From: Pseudoalteromonas rubra
GTDB taxonomy: Bacteria > Pseudomonadota > Gammaproteobacteria > Enterobacterales > Alteromonadaceae
NCBI RefSeq assembly: GCF_001482385.1
Contig: NZ_CP013611.1
Coordinates: 1,798,001 to 1,862,000 of the forward strand
Direction: 5' to 3'
DNA: 64,000 nt
How positions within the stretch are numbered: the stretch's first letter is position 1; each line of letters begins with the position of its first letter. The notes beneath the pieces were generated by a model. It was given only the letters and a program-made list of their open reading frames with translations, did no database searches and was not told where the DNA came from. Below, piece after piece: positions 43,595-52,587 of this stretch. The position numbers and the translations under genes are program-made.

Positions 43595-45403
43595 ATGAAA
43601 TCAAGACAATTTTGGCGATGGTTAATGCCCTTGTACTTATACTCAGCACTGGCACAAGCGGACACCAACACACTGCCCACGCCACAGCAGTTAACCGCAA
43701 AAGTGCATAGCAGCAATCAGGTTGCACTAAGCTGGCAAGCCCCCGAAGACACCAGCAATATTAAAGGCTATCGTATTTATCGTGATGACAAACGTATTGC
43801 GCGCACCACACTGACCTTTTATCAGGATAACAGTGCAATGGCAGGGACTGAATACAGCTACTTTGTTCAGGCTTTTGCCAAAGGAAAAGACAAAAACAAG
43901 CTCATCAGCGATCCTTCAAACACCGAAACAGTGACCACCCTGTCGACCGACAGCAATGATGGCATGCGTAATGGCTCAGTGATCAATATTGGCATTGCTC
44001 GTCTGGTCGATTTGTGTGGCACCAATGATCTCAACGCCGTCCCCGATGACCAGCTGGACACCTGTATGGACAAAGTCATTGCGCACTATGAGCTGCAGCA
44101 GGGACTGGAAGATATACAGGCGTATGTTGCACGCTATCGTCGCCAGGAAGATCCGCAATTAATTGCCCTAGGCAAAAGGCTGTTTTTCAGTAAAGCACTG
44201 AGTCAGGACTACGATACCTCCTGCGCTTCATGCCATCATCCGGTGCAAGGCTGTGGCAGTGATGGTTTGTCCTTATCCATTGGCGTCAATGCCGAAAACC
44301 CGGATGTGATGGGACTGGGACGTACCGATGGTAGTATGATCCCTTCTGTTGGGCGCAGTTCGCCTCAAATCTGTAACACCGCCTTATGGGTCAACAGCAT
44401 GTTCTGGGACCAACGCGTTAAATTGCGCCAGAGCAACCGGGAAAGCGAAGTTGGCCTGGTATCAACCGCGCCGATTATGACACCTGAAGATGAGGTTACC
44501 CGACTGATGAACAGTCAGGTTGCAAATACCGACCCATTGCGTCTGCTGATGGCACAGGCACATTTCCCGATCACAGCCGCCGCTGAAATGGGCGATCCAA
44601 GCAGTTTTGAATCGCCACAAGTCTACCGTGAATTTATCGCCTCTCGCTTATCTGATGAATGGATAAGCCATTTTTCAGCAGCCTATGGTGACGAACAAAT
44701 TGACTTCTTACGCATCGCCAGAGCCCTTGCCGCCTATCAGGCATCGTTCCTGTTTATCGATAACCCTTTCTTCAACTACATAGATGGCGATCTGGCCCGC
44801 CTGAACAATACAGAGAAACGCGGCGCCTTACTGTTTTACACCTCCGCAGGCTGCGCAAACTGCCACGATGGCGTGATGTTTACACCTGAAAAAACCCGTG
44901 GTCCACTGTACCCACAAATTGGCCCTGACGCTGTGGCAGATGGCAATGCTAAAAATCAGTTCCGTATGCCCAGCCTGCTGAACGTCGGGATCACAGCTCC
45001 ATATGGTGACAAAGGTGTCTTCCAGACACTGGAACGCGTTATTGAGCACTACAATGATGTAACTGGCTCTCTGGAAAGCTTCTATCACAATGTAGAAACC
45101 TGTCAGCTACCTCAATTTCAACACCTGACGACGGAACAATGCCGCCAGATTGTTGGTGGCGGCGAAGACTTTGTACTGACACTGAATGCTCAGAATCGGG
45201 CCATCTCCGACCGTAGCGACGAAGCAATCATCAAACATTTCACCAGTGATGAAATTCATTATCTGGCGACTTTCCTGCGCTCACTGACCGATCCCAATGC
45301 GGTGGCTGGTAGCAATGCCATAGAGGTACTCATTCCACCCCGGGATGGTGGGCCTGATGGACATCAATTTGATGCCATAGATAAAAACGGTAACTCACTT
45401 TAA
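43595..45403 (+). CDS. Di-heme cytochrome c peroxidase (MauG/CcpA family) with FN3 domain
   Basis: 602 residues. Signal peptide to about 22 (LMPLYLYSALAQA), then an FN3 domain at about 30-115 (SSNQVALSWQAPED, NIKGYRIYRD). The peroxidase part starts near 190 and has two heme c sites, CASCHHPVQGCG near 210 and CANCHDGVMF near 420, with a C-terminal block GVFQTLERVIEHYND. Periplasmic; it reduces H2O2 with electrons from cytochromes or, as in MauG, oxidises a partner protein. The N-terminal FN3 is unusual for CcpA and suggests attachment to a surface or partner. AAGGA lies 9 nt before the ATG. Confidence 0.9.
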   Translation: MKSRQFWRWLMPLYLYSALAQADTNTLPTPQQLTAKVHSSNQVALSWQAPEDTSNIKGYRIYRDDKRIARTTLTFYQDNSAMAGTEYSYFVQAFAKGKDKNKLISDPSNTETVTTLSTDSNDGMRNGSVINIGIARLVDLCGTNDLNAVPDDQLDTCMDKVIAHYELQQGLEDIQAYVARYRRQEDPQLIALGKRLFFSKALSQDYDTSCASCHHPVQGCGSDGLSLSIGVNAENPDVMGLGRTDGSMIPSVGRSSPQICNTALWVNSMFWDQRVKLRQSNRESEVGLVSTAPIMTPEDEVTRLMNSQVANTDPLRLLMAQAHFPITAAAEMGDPSSFESPQVYREFIASRLSDEWISHFSAAYGDEQIDFLRIARALAAYQASFLFIDNPFFNYIDGDLARLNNTEKRGALLFYTSAGCANCHDGVMFTPEKTRGPLYPQIGPDAVADGNAKNQFRMPSLLNVGITAPYGDKGVFQTLERVIEHYNDVTGSLESFYHNVETCQLPQFQHLTTEQCRQIVGGGEDFVLTLNAQNRAISDRSDEAIIKHFTSDEIHYLATFLRSLTDPNAVAGSNAIEVLIPPRDGGPDGHQFDAIDKNGNSL

Positions 45404-45412
45404 CCCCCAACC

Positions 45413-45439
45413 AAAAGGGCTGCATATTGCAGCCCTTTT
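45413..45439. terminator. Bidirectional rho-independent terminator
   Basis: Perfect 11-bp stem AAAAGGGCTGC / GCAGCCCTTTT with a 5-nt loop between two convergent genes; T-tracts are built into both arms. Confidence 0.88.
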
Positions 45440-45470
45440 ATAAAACCACATTGATTCGCTCTACTAATCA

Positions 45471-46127
45471 CTACATATAACTCTCTGCATCATAGAAAAG
45501 CTGCTTCAGCGTACCGCAATTAATAAACTTGTAAGTTAACTCACCTTCGCTGGGCACCCGCTTGGAAGCCCGGAACTTTTGCAGACAGGCACCCGTTAAA
45601 TCAACGAAGATCAGATGATTGAAACTAGGCTTTTGCTGGATCTTGTGCACATATATCCGCTCCGTTTTATTGATTTCTATGGCGTCATATTCGTGCCATT
45701 GAGACGCAGGTTCCAGTTTACTGAGCTTGCGGGCAAACAGTTTATCACTCAGTACCAGTTGTCGCTCGGGATACACCAAACGACCTCCACGCGCATAATG
45801 ACCCTCGTATACATCAGCCATAATCGTTACTTCTTCGCCGCGCTCAAGTCGCTGTAAGTTAAACGGCTCAGGCTTAATGGTGATGAGTTTTGAGTCACGA
45901 ACCAGGCTAAGAAAAGCCACATCCGGATTTTCCAAACGATATACCACATGTATGTCGTTGGGTAAGCTGTAGGATGGAAAGTTCGTGGCGTAAATACGGG
46001 AGCCTCTGTTCATCAATACCATCCCATGCTCCCCCTTATAAGCGGGATTAAGCGGTGGTGCTTGTTTTTCATCGGCTAAAGCAATGGCAGTAAATAAGAA
46101 GGTCGCTATTAACAGAATCACGTGCAT
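45471..46127 (-). CDS. Secreted protein of unknown function
   Basis: 218 residues from the ATG at 46127 (AGGA lies 8 nt upstream). Signal peptide MHVILLIATFLFTAIALADE. The mature part is beta-rich, with KGEHGMVLMNRGSRIYATNF early, HVVYRLENPDVAFLSLVRD in the middle and FVDLTGACLQKFRASKRVPS at the end. I do not recognise a named family with certainty. It is a single gene, convergent to the peroxidase. Confidence 0.75.
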   Translation of the reverse strand: MHVILLIATFLFTAIALADEKQAPPLNPAYKGEHGMVLMNRGSRIYATNFPSYSLPNDIHVVYRLENPDVAFLSLVRDSKLITIKPEPFNLQRLERGEEVTIMADVYEGHYARGGRLVYPERQLVLSDKLFARKLSKLEPASQWHEYDAIEINKTERIYVHKIQQKPSFNHLIFVDLTGACLQKFRASKRVPSEGELTYKFINCGTLKQLFYDAESYM

Positions 46128-46299
46128 TGTCAGTGTCCTTGTGGTGTTTTCACTCAGTATAGCAAGCAATCACAAACACACTCGGGACTTAACCGCCATA
46201 ACCCCCATGCAGTTTGGACTGTTTTGCATATTGCACAAAACAGCCTGTGCAAAAAACCAATTCCAATAGCCTGGAGCAAGTAAAGTGGCACATAAAAAA

Positions 46300-46324
46300 G
46301 CCGCTCAGACTAAGTCTGAACGGC
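46300..46324 (-). terminator. Rho-independent terminator of the cystatin-like gene
   Basis: On the minus strand GCCGTTCAGACT / AGTCTGAGCGGC is followed by TTTTTTATG, about 30 bases past the stop of the gene at 46355. A standard intrinsic terminator. Confidence 0.85.
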
Positions 46325-46354
46325 ACATGCTCAACGTTGCCAAAAGTGTATCTG

Positions 46355-46924
46355 TTATGGCTTAACCGGGATAAGGTTAAAGTTTTCTAGTCGACCTTCC
46401 AGATTGCGGTGCGCTTCAATCTCAGCGAAGAACGCCTGACCATTGCGTGTCGCTGGTTTAACGACTGAGTAAAATACAAAGTTCAGACCTGCAACAACCT
46501 GTTGCTGTGCAGCCAGGATGTCATAGTGTACACCCACTAGCGACTCTATCTGCTCTGCAGCCGCTTGCTCTGCTTCAGTGAAATCATCACGCAGTGCAAC
46601 ACCGTCGAATGAACCAATAGGTGGCACCAGTACAGGGCGGCTTAATACGCGCTCTGCAGTTTCTGTGTACTTGCCATCCAGCGCGTGGATCACGATAACT
46701 TCAAGTTTGTTTACTTTTGCCACATCCGGTGCAACGACCGGCTCAACCAAACAATAAAAAGCATAGTTAGTGCCGTTCACCAATTGCGACTGACCAGCCA
46801 ATGGGGTGATTTTAACACCGTCACGCTGGTTGATGTGCTCAAACGCATTGATAAAGTCTTTGCTGAAATCTTTCGCCAGTACAACTGCACCATAGGCACC
46901 CAGGTTATGAACTGTTTGAGACAT
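46355..46924 (-). CDS. Double cystatin-like protein
   Basis: 189 residues, no signal peptide. It consists of two similar halves. Half one has QLVNGTNYAFYCLVEPVV (about 46-63) and half two has QQVVAGLNFVFYSVVKPA (about 140-157). QVVAG is the central protease-contact loop of cystatins, and both halves keep the following aromatic beta-strand (NYAFYC, NFVFYS). A cystatin-fold tandem, possibly an inhibitor of papain-type cysteine proteases, is therefore inferred; the first half has QLVNG, a variant of the loop. Cytoplasmic location is odd for an inhibitor of secreted proteases. AAGGA precedes the ATG. The gene is alone and has its own terminator. Confidence 0.7.
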   Translation of the reverse strand: MSQTVHNLGAYGAVVLAKDFSKDFINAFEHINQRDGVKITPLAGQSQLVNGTNYAFYCLVEPVVAPDVAKVNKLEVIVIHALDGKYTETAERVLSRPVLVPPIGSFDGVALRDDFTEAEQAAAEQIESLVGVHYDILAAQQQVVAGLNFVFYSVVKPATRNGQAFFAEIEAHRNLEGRLENFNLIPVKP

Positions 46925-47189
46925 AATAGTTTCCTTATTATTTCCAGTAATCCCGCACCATGCGGGGCTTATTTAACTGGCCCTCAGTGTAGATGCGAAT
47001 GAACCGCTTTGTGGTATCAGTTTAGTATCAGTTTGGTATCAGTTACCCAACCTTGAAACCTAGGCCATTAGGGTGAAAAAAAGCTGACAGCCTGTAGCAT
47101 AATCTGAACACCTGAAGTGTTAATGGTATGTGGCAAAAGGCACCAATGGCTGCTAGCCTTTGATCCCAAATTCAGTGAGGAGCACGTCA

Positions 47190-47420
47190 ATGGACGGCAG
47201 AGTGAAACTCAATTGTCATCGGCTTAAGGAACTTAGAAAAAGCCTGGGCCTGAGCCAGGAAAAACTGGCCTGCGCATGCCAGGATCAGGCTTTGTGTGTG
47301 TCTATTGCTACACTGAAACGCGCCGAATGTGGCAGCCGCGTCTATTATCGCACCGCTGGTGACCTAGCGCGCTTTTATCAAATCCCGGTTGCAGAGTTGC
47401 TAAGTGAGCAATCCAGTTAG
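47190..47420 (+). CDS. Small XRE-type HTH protein
   Basis: 76 residues from the ATG at 47190 (GAGGAG lies 7 nt upstream). It is a single HTH domain: LNCHRLKELRKSLGLSQEKL, ACACQDQALCVSIATLKRAE, then DLARFYQIPVAELL. It resembles the N-terminal DNA-binding part of larger Xre/TPR regulators but ends right after the HTH, so it is either a minimal regulator or a truncated gene. The neighbours on both sides do not indicate a target. Confidence 0.75.
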   Translation: MDGRVKLNCHRLKELRKSLGLSQEKLACACQDQALCVSIATLKRAECGSRVYYRTAGDLARFYQIPVAELLSEQSS

Positions 47421-47542
47421 CCCTCTGCAAGCTCACAGTCGCCTGCAATAAAGACCCTGGCAAACAACAAAGGGTGACAAAAATTGCTATGTTGGGGTAA
47501 ATCTTGTACTCTTCCGGCCCGCATTCTTCAGAGTACACAATC

Positions 47543-48943
47543 ATGAGCTTCAGCAGTCTCGGCTTATCTCCAGAAATCAATCAAGCCGTAGCCGATCAGG
47601 GCTACTCAACGCCAACTCCCATTCAGGAGCAAGCGATCCCCGCTATCCTGCAAGGGCGAGACATCATGGCGGCAGCCCAAACCGGCACAGGTAAAACCGC
47701 AGGCTTTACCCTGCCAATGCTGGAACTACTCAGTAACAAGCCAAAGGTCCAGGCCAATCAGGTCAGAGCGTTAATCCTGACACCCACACGCGAGCTGGCC
47801 GATCAGGTATGGCAAAGTGTCGAGCTATACAGCAAACATCTGACCTTATCTTGTCAGGTTGTCTATGGTGGGGTCAAAATCAACCCACAAATGATGAAGT
47901 TACGCAAAGGTGCCGACGTGCTGGTTGCAACACCTGGTCGACTGCTCGATCTGTACCAGCAAAATGCAGTGAAGTTTGACCAACTGGAGATGTTTGTACT
48001 CGACGAAGCTGACAGAATGCTGGATATGGGATTTATTCATGATATCAAACGTCTGATCAAACTACTGCCGCAGCGCCGTCAGAACCTGCTGTTTTCAGCC
48101 ACCTTTTCTGATGAGATCCGCAATCTGGCAAAAGGCCTGATCCAGGATCCGGTTGAGATTTCCGTGGCACCGGCAAACAGCACCGCCAAAAGCGTGACCC
48201 AATGGGTTTACCCGGTTGATAAAAGCCGCCGCACCGCACTGCTCAAACACTTGCTAACCACCCATGACTGGCAACAGGTACTGGTCTTTACGCGCACTAA
48301 ACATGGTGCCAATCGCCTGGTACGGGATCTGGAGAAAAGCAAAATTAACGCGGCTGCCATTCATGGTAACAAGAGTCAGAGTGCTCGTATGAAAGCACTT
48401 GCGGGCTTTAAGAGTGGCGAGTTGCGAGTGCTGGTGGCCACCGACATCGTCGCGCGAGGCCTGGATATTCAGGAGCTGCCACACGTTGTCAACTTTGACT
48501 TGCCAAATGTGTATGAAGATTACGTGCATCGTATTGGTCGTACAGGCCGTGCTGGCGCGACAGGCGAAGCCGTTTCCTTTGTCAGCGAAGACGTCGCCAG
48601 TGACCTGTTTGGCATTGAGAGACTGATCCAACAACTGATCCCTCGCGTTGTTGAGCCGGGCTTCGAACCACAAAATCCGGTACCTGAATCTAAGTTGGAC
48701 ACGCGCCCCATTAAACCCAAAAAACCTAAAAAACCCAAGAAGCCAAAAACCGACACGGCTCAGCAAGGTGGGCAAAACGGCCAGGCCAACAAACCAAAAA
48801 GCAACCACAAAGCGCACTCTGGAAATGACAAACAAGGCGCGCCAAAACGCCGCAGAAGACGACCGGCTAACAGCCAGAATAAACCAACGAGCCACAAACC
48901 GGCTGCACAGAAAAAGTCCAGCCCGGATAGCGGAGCTAAGTAA
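47543..48943 (+). CDS. rhlE: DEAD-box RNA helicase RhlE
   Basis: 466 residues from the ATG at 47543. All helicase motifs are present: [20 protein letters not shown] (Q motif), [12 protein letters not shown] (I), PTRELADQV (Ia), [13 protein letters not shown] (II), [11 protein letters not shown] (III), [18 protein letters not shown] (V) and [13 protein letters not shown] (VI). A Lys/Pro-rich, unstructured tail from about 375 ([12 protein letters not shown]) binds RNA, as usual for RhlE. It remodels RNA in ribosome assembly and turnover, often cold-induced. dbpA follows after 116 bases on the same strand. Confidence 0.92.
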   Translation: MSFSSLGLSPEINQAVADQGYSTPTPIQEQAIPAILQGRDIMAAAQTGTGKTAGFTLPMLELLSNKPKVQANQVRALILTPTRELADQVWQSVELYSKHLTLSCQVVYGGVKINPQMMKLRKGADVLVATPGRLLDLYQQNAVKFDQLEMFVLDEADRMLDMGFIHDIKRLIKLLPQRRQNLLFSATFSDEIRNLAKGLIQDPVEISVAPANSTAKSVTQWVYPVDKSRRTALLKHLLTTHDWQQVLVFTRTKHGANRLVRDLEKSKINAAAIHGNKSQSARMKALAGFKSGELRVLVATDIVARGLDIQELPHVVNFDLPNVYEDYVHRIGRTGRAGATGEAVSFVSEDVASDLFGIERLIQQLIPRVVEPGFEPQNPVPESKLDTRPIKPKKPKKPKKPKTDTAQQGGQNGQANKPKSNHKAHSGNDKQGAPKRRRRRPANSQNKPTSHKPAAQKKSSPDSGAK

Positions 48944-49059
48944 GGCGTTTAGCACGCTAACTGTGAGCAAAACACGATGCCACCGCGCAAGACACACCGT
49001 CAGGTAGTCTGCCTCCGTGGCATGTTATACTTACCCTTTCAACCAAAAAGAAACCAGCT

Positions 49060-50451
49060 ATGAGCACCTCTACGCCATTTTCCAGCATCAATTTGTCAGC
49101 TGCTTTGCAAGAAAACCTGACCTCTCTGGGTTATCACACCATGACCGACATCCAGGCTCAGACACTGCCACAGATCCTGGCCGGTAAAGACGTCATAGGT
49201 CAGGGAAAAACCGGCTCGGGAAAAACGGCAGCATTTGCCCTTGGCCTGCTCCATAACCTCAGGGTTAAGCGCTTTCGGGTGCAGGCACTGGTTGTTTGTC
49301 CCACCCGGGAGCTGGCAGATCAGGTCGCCGTGGAGATCCGTAAACTGGCACGAGCCATTCATAATATTAAAGTACTGACCTTGTGCGGCGGCGCTCCGAT
49401 GGGACCACAAATAGGCTCTCTGGAGCACGGCGCACACATTGTGGTAGGCACACCCGGACGCATTGAAGAGCATTTGCGCAAAGGCCGCCTGTGCTTAGAT
49501 GAGGTCAATACCTTTGTGCTGGATGAAGCCGATCGCATGCTGGAAATGGGCTTTGAAGAAGCCCTGGATTGTATCGTGTCGCACTGCCCACAACAGCGCC
49601 AGAATTTGCTATTTAGTGCCACTTACCCGGCGAAAATCGAACAGCTGGTTGGCCACATTATGCGGGACCCGGTTAAGGTCGAAGTCGTCGCACAACATGA
49701 TCACAGTACCATAGAGCAGCATTTCTATGAGGTGGCCGATAACAACGAGCGTGACGCTACGCTGCATAAATTGTTAAGACAATTTCAACCCAACGCTGCA
49801 GTGGTATTTTGTAATACCAAAGCACAATGTCAGGACATCAGCGAGATGCTTCAAAGCTATGGTTTTGACTGCGCTGCCCTGCATGGCGACCTGGATCAGA
49901 AAGACCGGGACAAAACCCTGGTACGCTTTGCTAACCGTAGCTTAACTGTGCTCGTTGCGACCGATGTTGCAGCACGAGGCATAGATGTGGACCATGTAGA
50001 CATGGTGATTAACTACCACATTGCCCACGACCCTGAGGTACATGTGCATCGTATTGGCCGTACCGGTCGCGCCGGGAAAACCGGAGTAGCCTGCTCGCTG
50101 ATGAGCTACAAAGAATCCCACAAAGTGAATATGCTGGAAGACTACCTCGACTTGCGTATTGAACCCACGGCACTGCCGGGGGAACAGGTACTCTCAGCTC
50201 AGATTAATCGCGCGCCTATGGTCACGATACAAATTGATGGCGGCAAAAAAGCCAAGTTACGCCCGGGCGACATTCTTGGGGCACTGACTGCCAACCAGAC
50301 CTTACAAGGCGATCAAATCGGTAAAATCAAAGTCACCGCCATGTCCTCCTATGTTGCGGTGGAACGCAAGTACGCCAATCAGGCAGTCAAAATGATCAGT
50401 GAAGGGAAAATGAAAGGCCGCAATTTCCGGGCCCGGAAGCTTACTCGCTAA
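49060..50451 (+). CDS. dbpA: DEAD-box RNA helicase DbpA
   Basis: 463 residues. Motifs: GQGKTGSGKTAAFALG (I), [28 protein letters not shown] (II), LLFSATYPAKIEQ (III), VLVATDVAARGIDVDHV (V) and [13 protein letters not shown] (VI). The last about 75 residues form the DbpA RNA-recognition domain (VTIQIDGGKKAKLRPGDILG, KIKVTAMSSYVAVERKYANQ), which binds hairpin 92 of 23S rRNA. It works in 50S assembly. It lies 116 bases after rhlE, without a terminator between, so the two may be co-transcribed. Confidence 0.95.
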   Translation: MSTSTPFSSINLSAALQENLTSLGYHTMTDIQAQTLPQILAGKDVIGQGKTGSGKTAAFALGLLHNLRVKRFRVQALVVCPTRELADQVAVEIRKLARAIHNIKVLTLCGGAPMGPQIGSLEHGAHIVVGTPGRIEEHLRKGRLCLDEVNTFVLDEADRMLEMGFEEALDCIVSHCPQQRQNLLFSATYPAKIEQLVGHIMRDPVKVEVVAQHDHSTIEQHFYEVADNNERDATLHKLLRQFQPNAAVVFCNTKAQCQDISEMLQSYGFDCAALHGDLDQKDRDKTLVRFANRSLTVLVATDVAARGIDVDHVDMVINYHIAHDPEVHVHRIGRTGRAGKTGVACSLMSYKESHKVNMLEDYLDLRIEPTALPGEQVLSAQINRAPMVTIQIDGGKKAKLRPGDILGALTANQTLQGDQIGKIKVTAMSSYVAVERKYANQAVKMISEGKMKGRNFRARKLTR

Positions 50452-50468
50452 CGATAATATTGCTGCTA

Positions 50469-50504
50469 AGTGGTGGCGGCTCATCCATTGAAGCCGCCAC
50501 CACT
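50469..50504 (+). terminator. Terminator of dbpA
   Basis: A perfect 13-bp stem, AGTGGTGGCGGCT / AGCCGCCACCACT, with a 10-nt loop, followed by GTTTC. It starts 17 bases after the dbpA stop. Confidence 0.8.
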
Positions 50505-50574
50505 GTTTCAAATTTGGCCTAACCACAAAAACACGATTGCGAATTATTTTCATTTACTATTTCCATTACAGTTT

Positions 50575-50589
50575 TGTTATGATATAACA
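50575..50589 (+). promoter_or_regulatory. Zur box upstream of rpmE2-rpmJ2
   Basis: TGTTATGATATAACA; the central GTTATGATATAAC differs from the enterobacterial Zur consensus GTTATAnTATAAC by one base. It lies 26 bases before the L31 paralogue start, so it would overlap the promoter and repress it when zinc is plentiful, as known for the same genes in other gammaproteobacteria. Confidence 0.85.
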
Positions 50590-50615
50590 CACGCACTGAA
50601 TGATTGGAGAAGAAA

Positions 50616-50873
50616 ATGAAGCCAGATATCCACCCTGATTACCACTTAGTTGCCTTTCACGATACCTCGGTAGACAAGTATTTCATTGTTGGCTCTACCA
50701 TTAAAACCGACCGCACGGTAGAAGTAGACGGAGTGACTTATCCCTATGTGCCTATCGATGTGTCGAGCGAGTCTCACCCTTTCTACACAGGTAAACAGAA
50801 ACTGGTTGCCAGCGATGGCCGTGTTGCACAGTTTAACCGCCGCTTTAAGAATCTGGCTGGTAAAAAAGGATAA
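50616..50873 (+). CDS. rpmE2: Type B (zinc-free) ribosomal protein L31
   Basis: 85 residues from the ATG at 50616 (GGAGA lies 6 nt upstream). The sequence begins [20 protein letters not shown], has [20 protein letters not shown] and ends [11 protein letters not shown]. It has no cysteine, so it is the form without the zinc ribbon, used in place of zinc-binding L31 under zinc starvation. It is co-transcribed with the L36 paralogue 5 bases downstream. Confidence 0.96.
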   Translation: MKPDIHPDYHLVAFHDTSVDKYFIVGSTIKTDRTVEVDGVTYPYVPIDVSSESHPFYTGKQKLVASDGRVAQFNRRFKNLAGKKG

Positions 50874-50878
50874 TCACC

Positions 50879-51016
50879 ATGAAAGTACTCAGCTCACTAA
50901 AAAGTGCCAAGTCTCGTCCAGGCTGTCAGGTAGTTAAGCGTCGTGGCCGTGTGTACGTGATCTGTAAGGATAACCCGCGCTTTAAAGCAGTTCAGGGCAA
51001 GAAGAAAAAACGCTAA
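50879..51016 (+). CDS. rpmJ2: Type B (zinc-free) ribosomal protein L36
   Basis: 45 residues ([20 protein letters not shown] then [20 protein letters not shown]). Only two cysteines remain (residues 16 and 29), so the four-ligand zinc site of ordinary L36 is gone. It sits 5 bases after rpmE2 and shares the Zur-controlled promoter. Together the pair frees zinc from ribosomes in scarcity. Confidence 0.95.
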   Translation: MKVLSSLKSAKSRPGCQVVKRRGRVYVICKDNPRFKAVQGKKKKR

Positions 51017-51031
51017 CTAACAAGTTTGATA

Positions 51032-51057
51032 CAGCCGGCTCGTCAAGCAGCCGGCTG
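51032..51057 (+). terminator. Stem-loop after rpmJ2
   Basis: CAGCCGGCT / AGCCGGCTG (9 bp) with an 8-nt loop, 15 bases past the stop codon of rpmJ2; no T-tract. Confidence 0.55.
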
Positions 51058-51397
51058 CCTGCAACGCCCGCCAGTATCACTCACCACAGACATGAAACAA
51101 GCAATAGCAGCACGACAAAGCAACCACTCTAGCTGCGTAAATGGCAGTACCAGAACGCTTGCAACCTGACTTATGCAGCTGGCTGGTTTCCAGTTTCCCC
51201 AATAACATTGTGGACATAGCTTAGAGATAGGACTGCGCCATAGGTTCCTATGTACAACGAAATGGCAGTCCGTACTCAGCGCTGCGACCACTGCTCTTGA
51301 GCAAAGTAAAAGTTTGTAAACATTAACGGTACATTAAATCAAAACTAACAACCAGGGTCTACGCTGAAAGAGAAACAACAAAAAAGGACCTGTAATT
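51058..51397. other. Intergenic region without recognised gene
   Basis: 340 bases between the L36 hairpin and exbD. A minus-strand ORF (51043-51291) has no Shine-Dalgarno sequence and no recognisable domain; I do not support it. The exbD promoter must lie near its 3' side. Confidence 0.35.
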
Positions 51398-51802
51398 ATG
51401 GTAAAAACTGCACATAAACGTACTCCTTCTGACGTCACCGTAGACATGAACCCTATGCTGGATATCGTATTTATTCTGCTGATTTTCTTTATTGTCACCG
51501 CCAGTTTTGTCAGAGAAAGTGCTCTGCCGCTCAACCGAACGGAGCAAGCGGTCACCTCTGTGGTACCAAACCTGACACCGGTATTTTCAATCGATGCTAA
51601 GAATCAGATTTACCTGAACAATAGGCAAATCGACCTCGACAGTGTCAGTATTAACATTGCCCGTCTCGGCGCAGAAGGGGATATCACCAGCATTAGTTTG
51701 CGAGCACACCCTGACAGCCAGCATGCCACGCTGGTTAGTGTACTCGATGCCATCAAAGCCCAGACCAGTGCGCCCGTCTCTTTGGGTGAAACACTGAACT
51801 AG
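51398..51802 (+). CDS. ExbD/TolR-family protein, orphan
   Basis: 134 residues. A short cytoplasmic N-terminus, then one TM helix with the essential Asp: NPMLDIVFILLIFFIVTASF (near 20-40), and a periplasmic domain ending SLRAHPDSQHATLVSVLDAI. It works with an ExbB-type proton channel to energise TonB or similar systems. No exbB or tonB gene is nearby. AAAGGA precedes the ATG, and it is followed by a stem-loop at 51812, so it is transcribed alone. Confidence 0.9.
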   Translation: MVKTAHKRTPSDVTVDMNPMLDIVFILLIFFIVTASFVRESALPLNRTEQAVTSVVPNLTPVFSIDAKNQIYLNNRQIDLDSVSINIARLGAEGDITSISLRAHPDSQHATLVSVLDAIKAQTSAPVSLGETLN

Positions 51803-51811
51803 ACTCAATGC

Positions 51812-51835
51812 TGACCCGGCAAACCTGCCGGGTCA
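51812..51835 (+). terminator. Stem-loop after the exbD-type gene
   Basis: Perfect 10-bp stem TGACCCGGCA / TGCCGGGTCA with a 4-nt loop, 9 bases past the stop codon. Confidence 0.65.
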
Positions 51836-51978
51836 CCTCACTGCTTTGCGACCTGCATAAACTTAACGCGCTTCATAGCGCCTTCAGTACTACCATGGCC
51901 TTACTGTTAGCCTAGGGGCTCAGGTTATTATTGCAAATTACGCATCATTAAGTGCCGGATATGCTCATGTGACCAGGG

Positions 51979-52365
51979 TTACTGCACCTTCTTCCAGATT
52001 TCCCGCTCCACAAACTTGCCATTTTCGTACAGCTCATGGTGCCACAAATCACCTTCCACTTTATAACTGAAGGCCATCGTCCTGCCCAACAAAGAGGTGA
52101 CGTTGCCGTACTCATAGGTCTCAATAAACCTGTCTCCCTTCAGCACATAGGTCCCGCCGCCAGCGTATTTGAACTTGCCCTGGCTCTGGGTGATATAGCT
52201 ATGATGCGTGGGCGTGATTAACTTAACAGAGGTTAATTCCGGGGCTTTGGCAGACACAATGCCCTCTTCCGTGGCATATTGCCCTTCAACAAACTCCCAG
52301 CTACCCAGTAATGGATTAGCCAATGCCGAGCCGCTCAGCAGCGCCGTTAAGATCAGAGATTTCAT
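51979..52365 (-). CDS. Secreted lipocalin-like protein of unknown function
   Basis: 128 residues. Signal peptide MKSLILTALLSGSALA, then NPLLGSWEFVEGQYA, a G-x-W start typical of small lipocalin-like barrels, followed by GGGTYVLKGDRFIETYEYGN and SYKVEGDLWHHELYENGKFV. Periplasmic or outer-membrane-associated; ligand unknown. AAGGA precedes the ATG. It is alone and convergent to exbD. Confidence 0.78.
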   Translation of the reverse strand: MKSLILTALLSGSALANPLLGSWEFVEGQYATEEGIVSAKAPELTSVKLITPTHHSYITQSQGKFKYAGGGTYVLKGDRFIETYEYGNVTSLLGRTMAFSYKVEGDLWHHELYENGKFVEREIWKKVQ

Positions 52366-52587
52366 AGTAGTTCCTTGAATAACATAATGTACTTATGAGT
52401 TTTACATACCTAAGCCGGAAAAACAGTTGAGGATCTCTCAAGTAGGTACACGTCGCGCATGGCCTGCTTACGGTATCAATCGTCCCGATGCACCAGGCTT
52501 GAAATGTACGTTTTTACTCAAACCATGAAATAGACCAGGTGGCGTTCAGGTCTTGTTTTCAGACCCTGACTCACACACGAGGCTGAT

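Noticed and set aside
51043..51291. 82-residue minus-strand Cys-containing ORF
   Set aside because: It overlaps the rpmJ2 stem-loop, has no ribosome-binding site and no recognisable domain.
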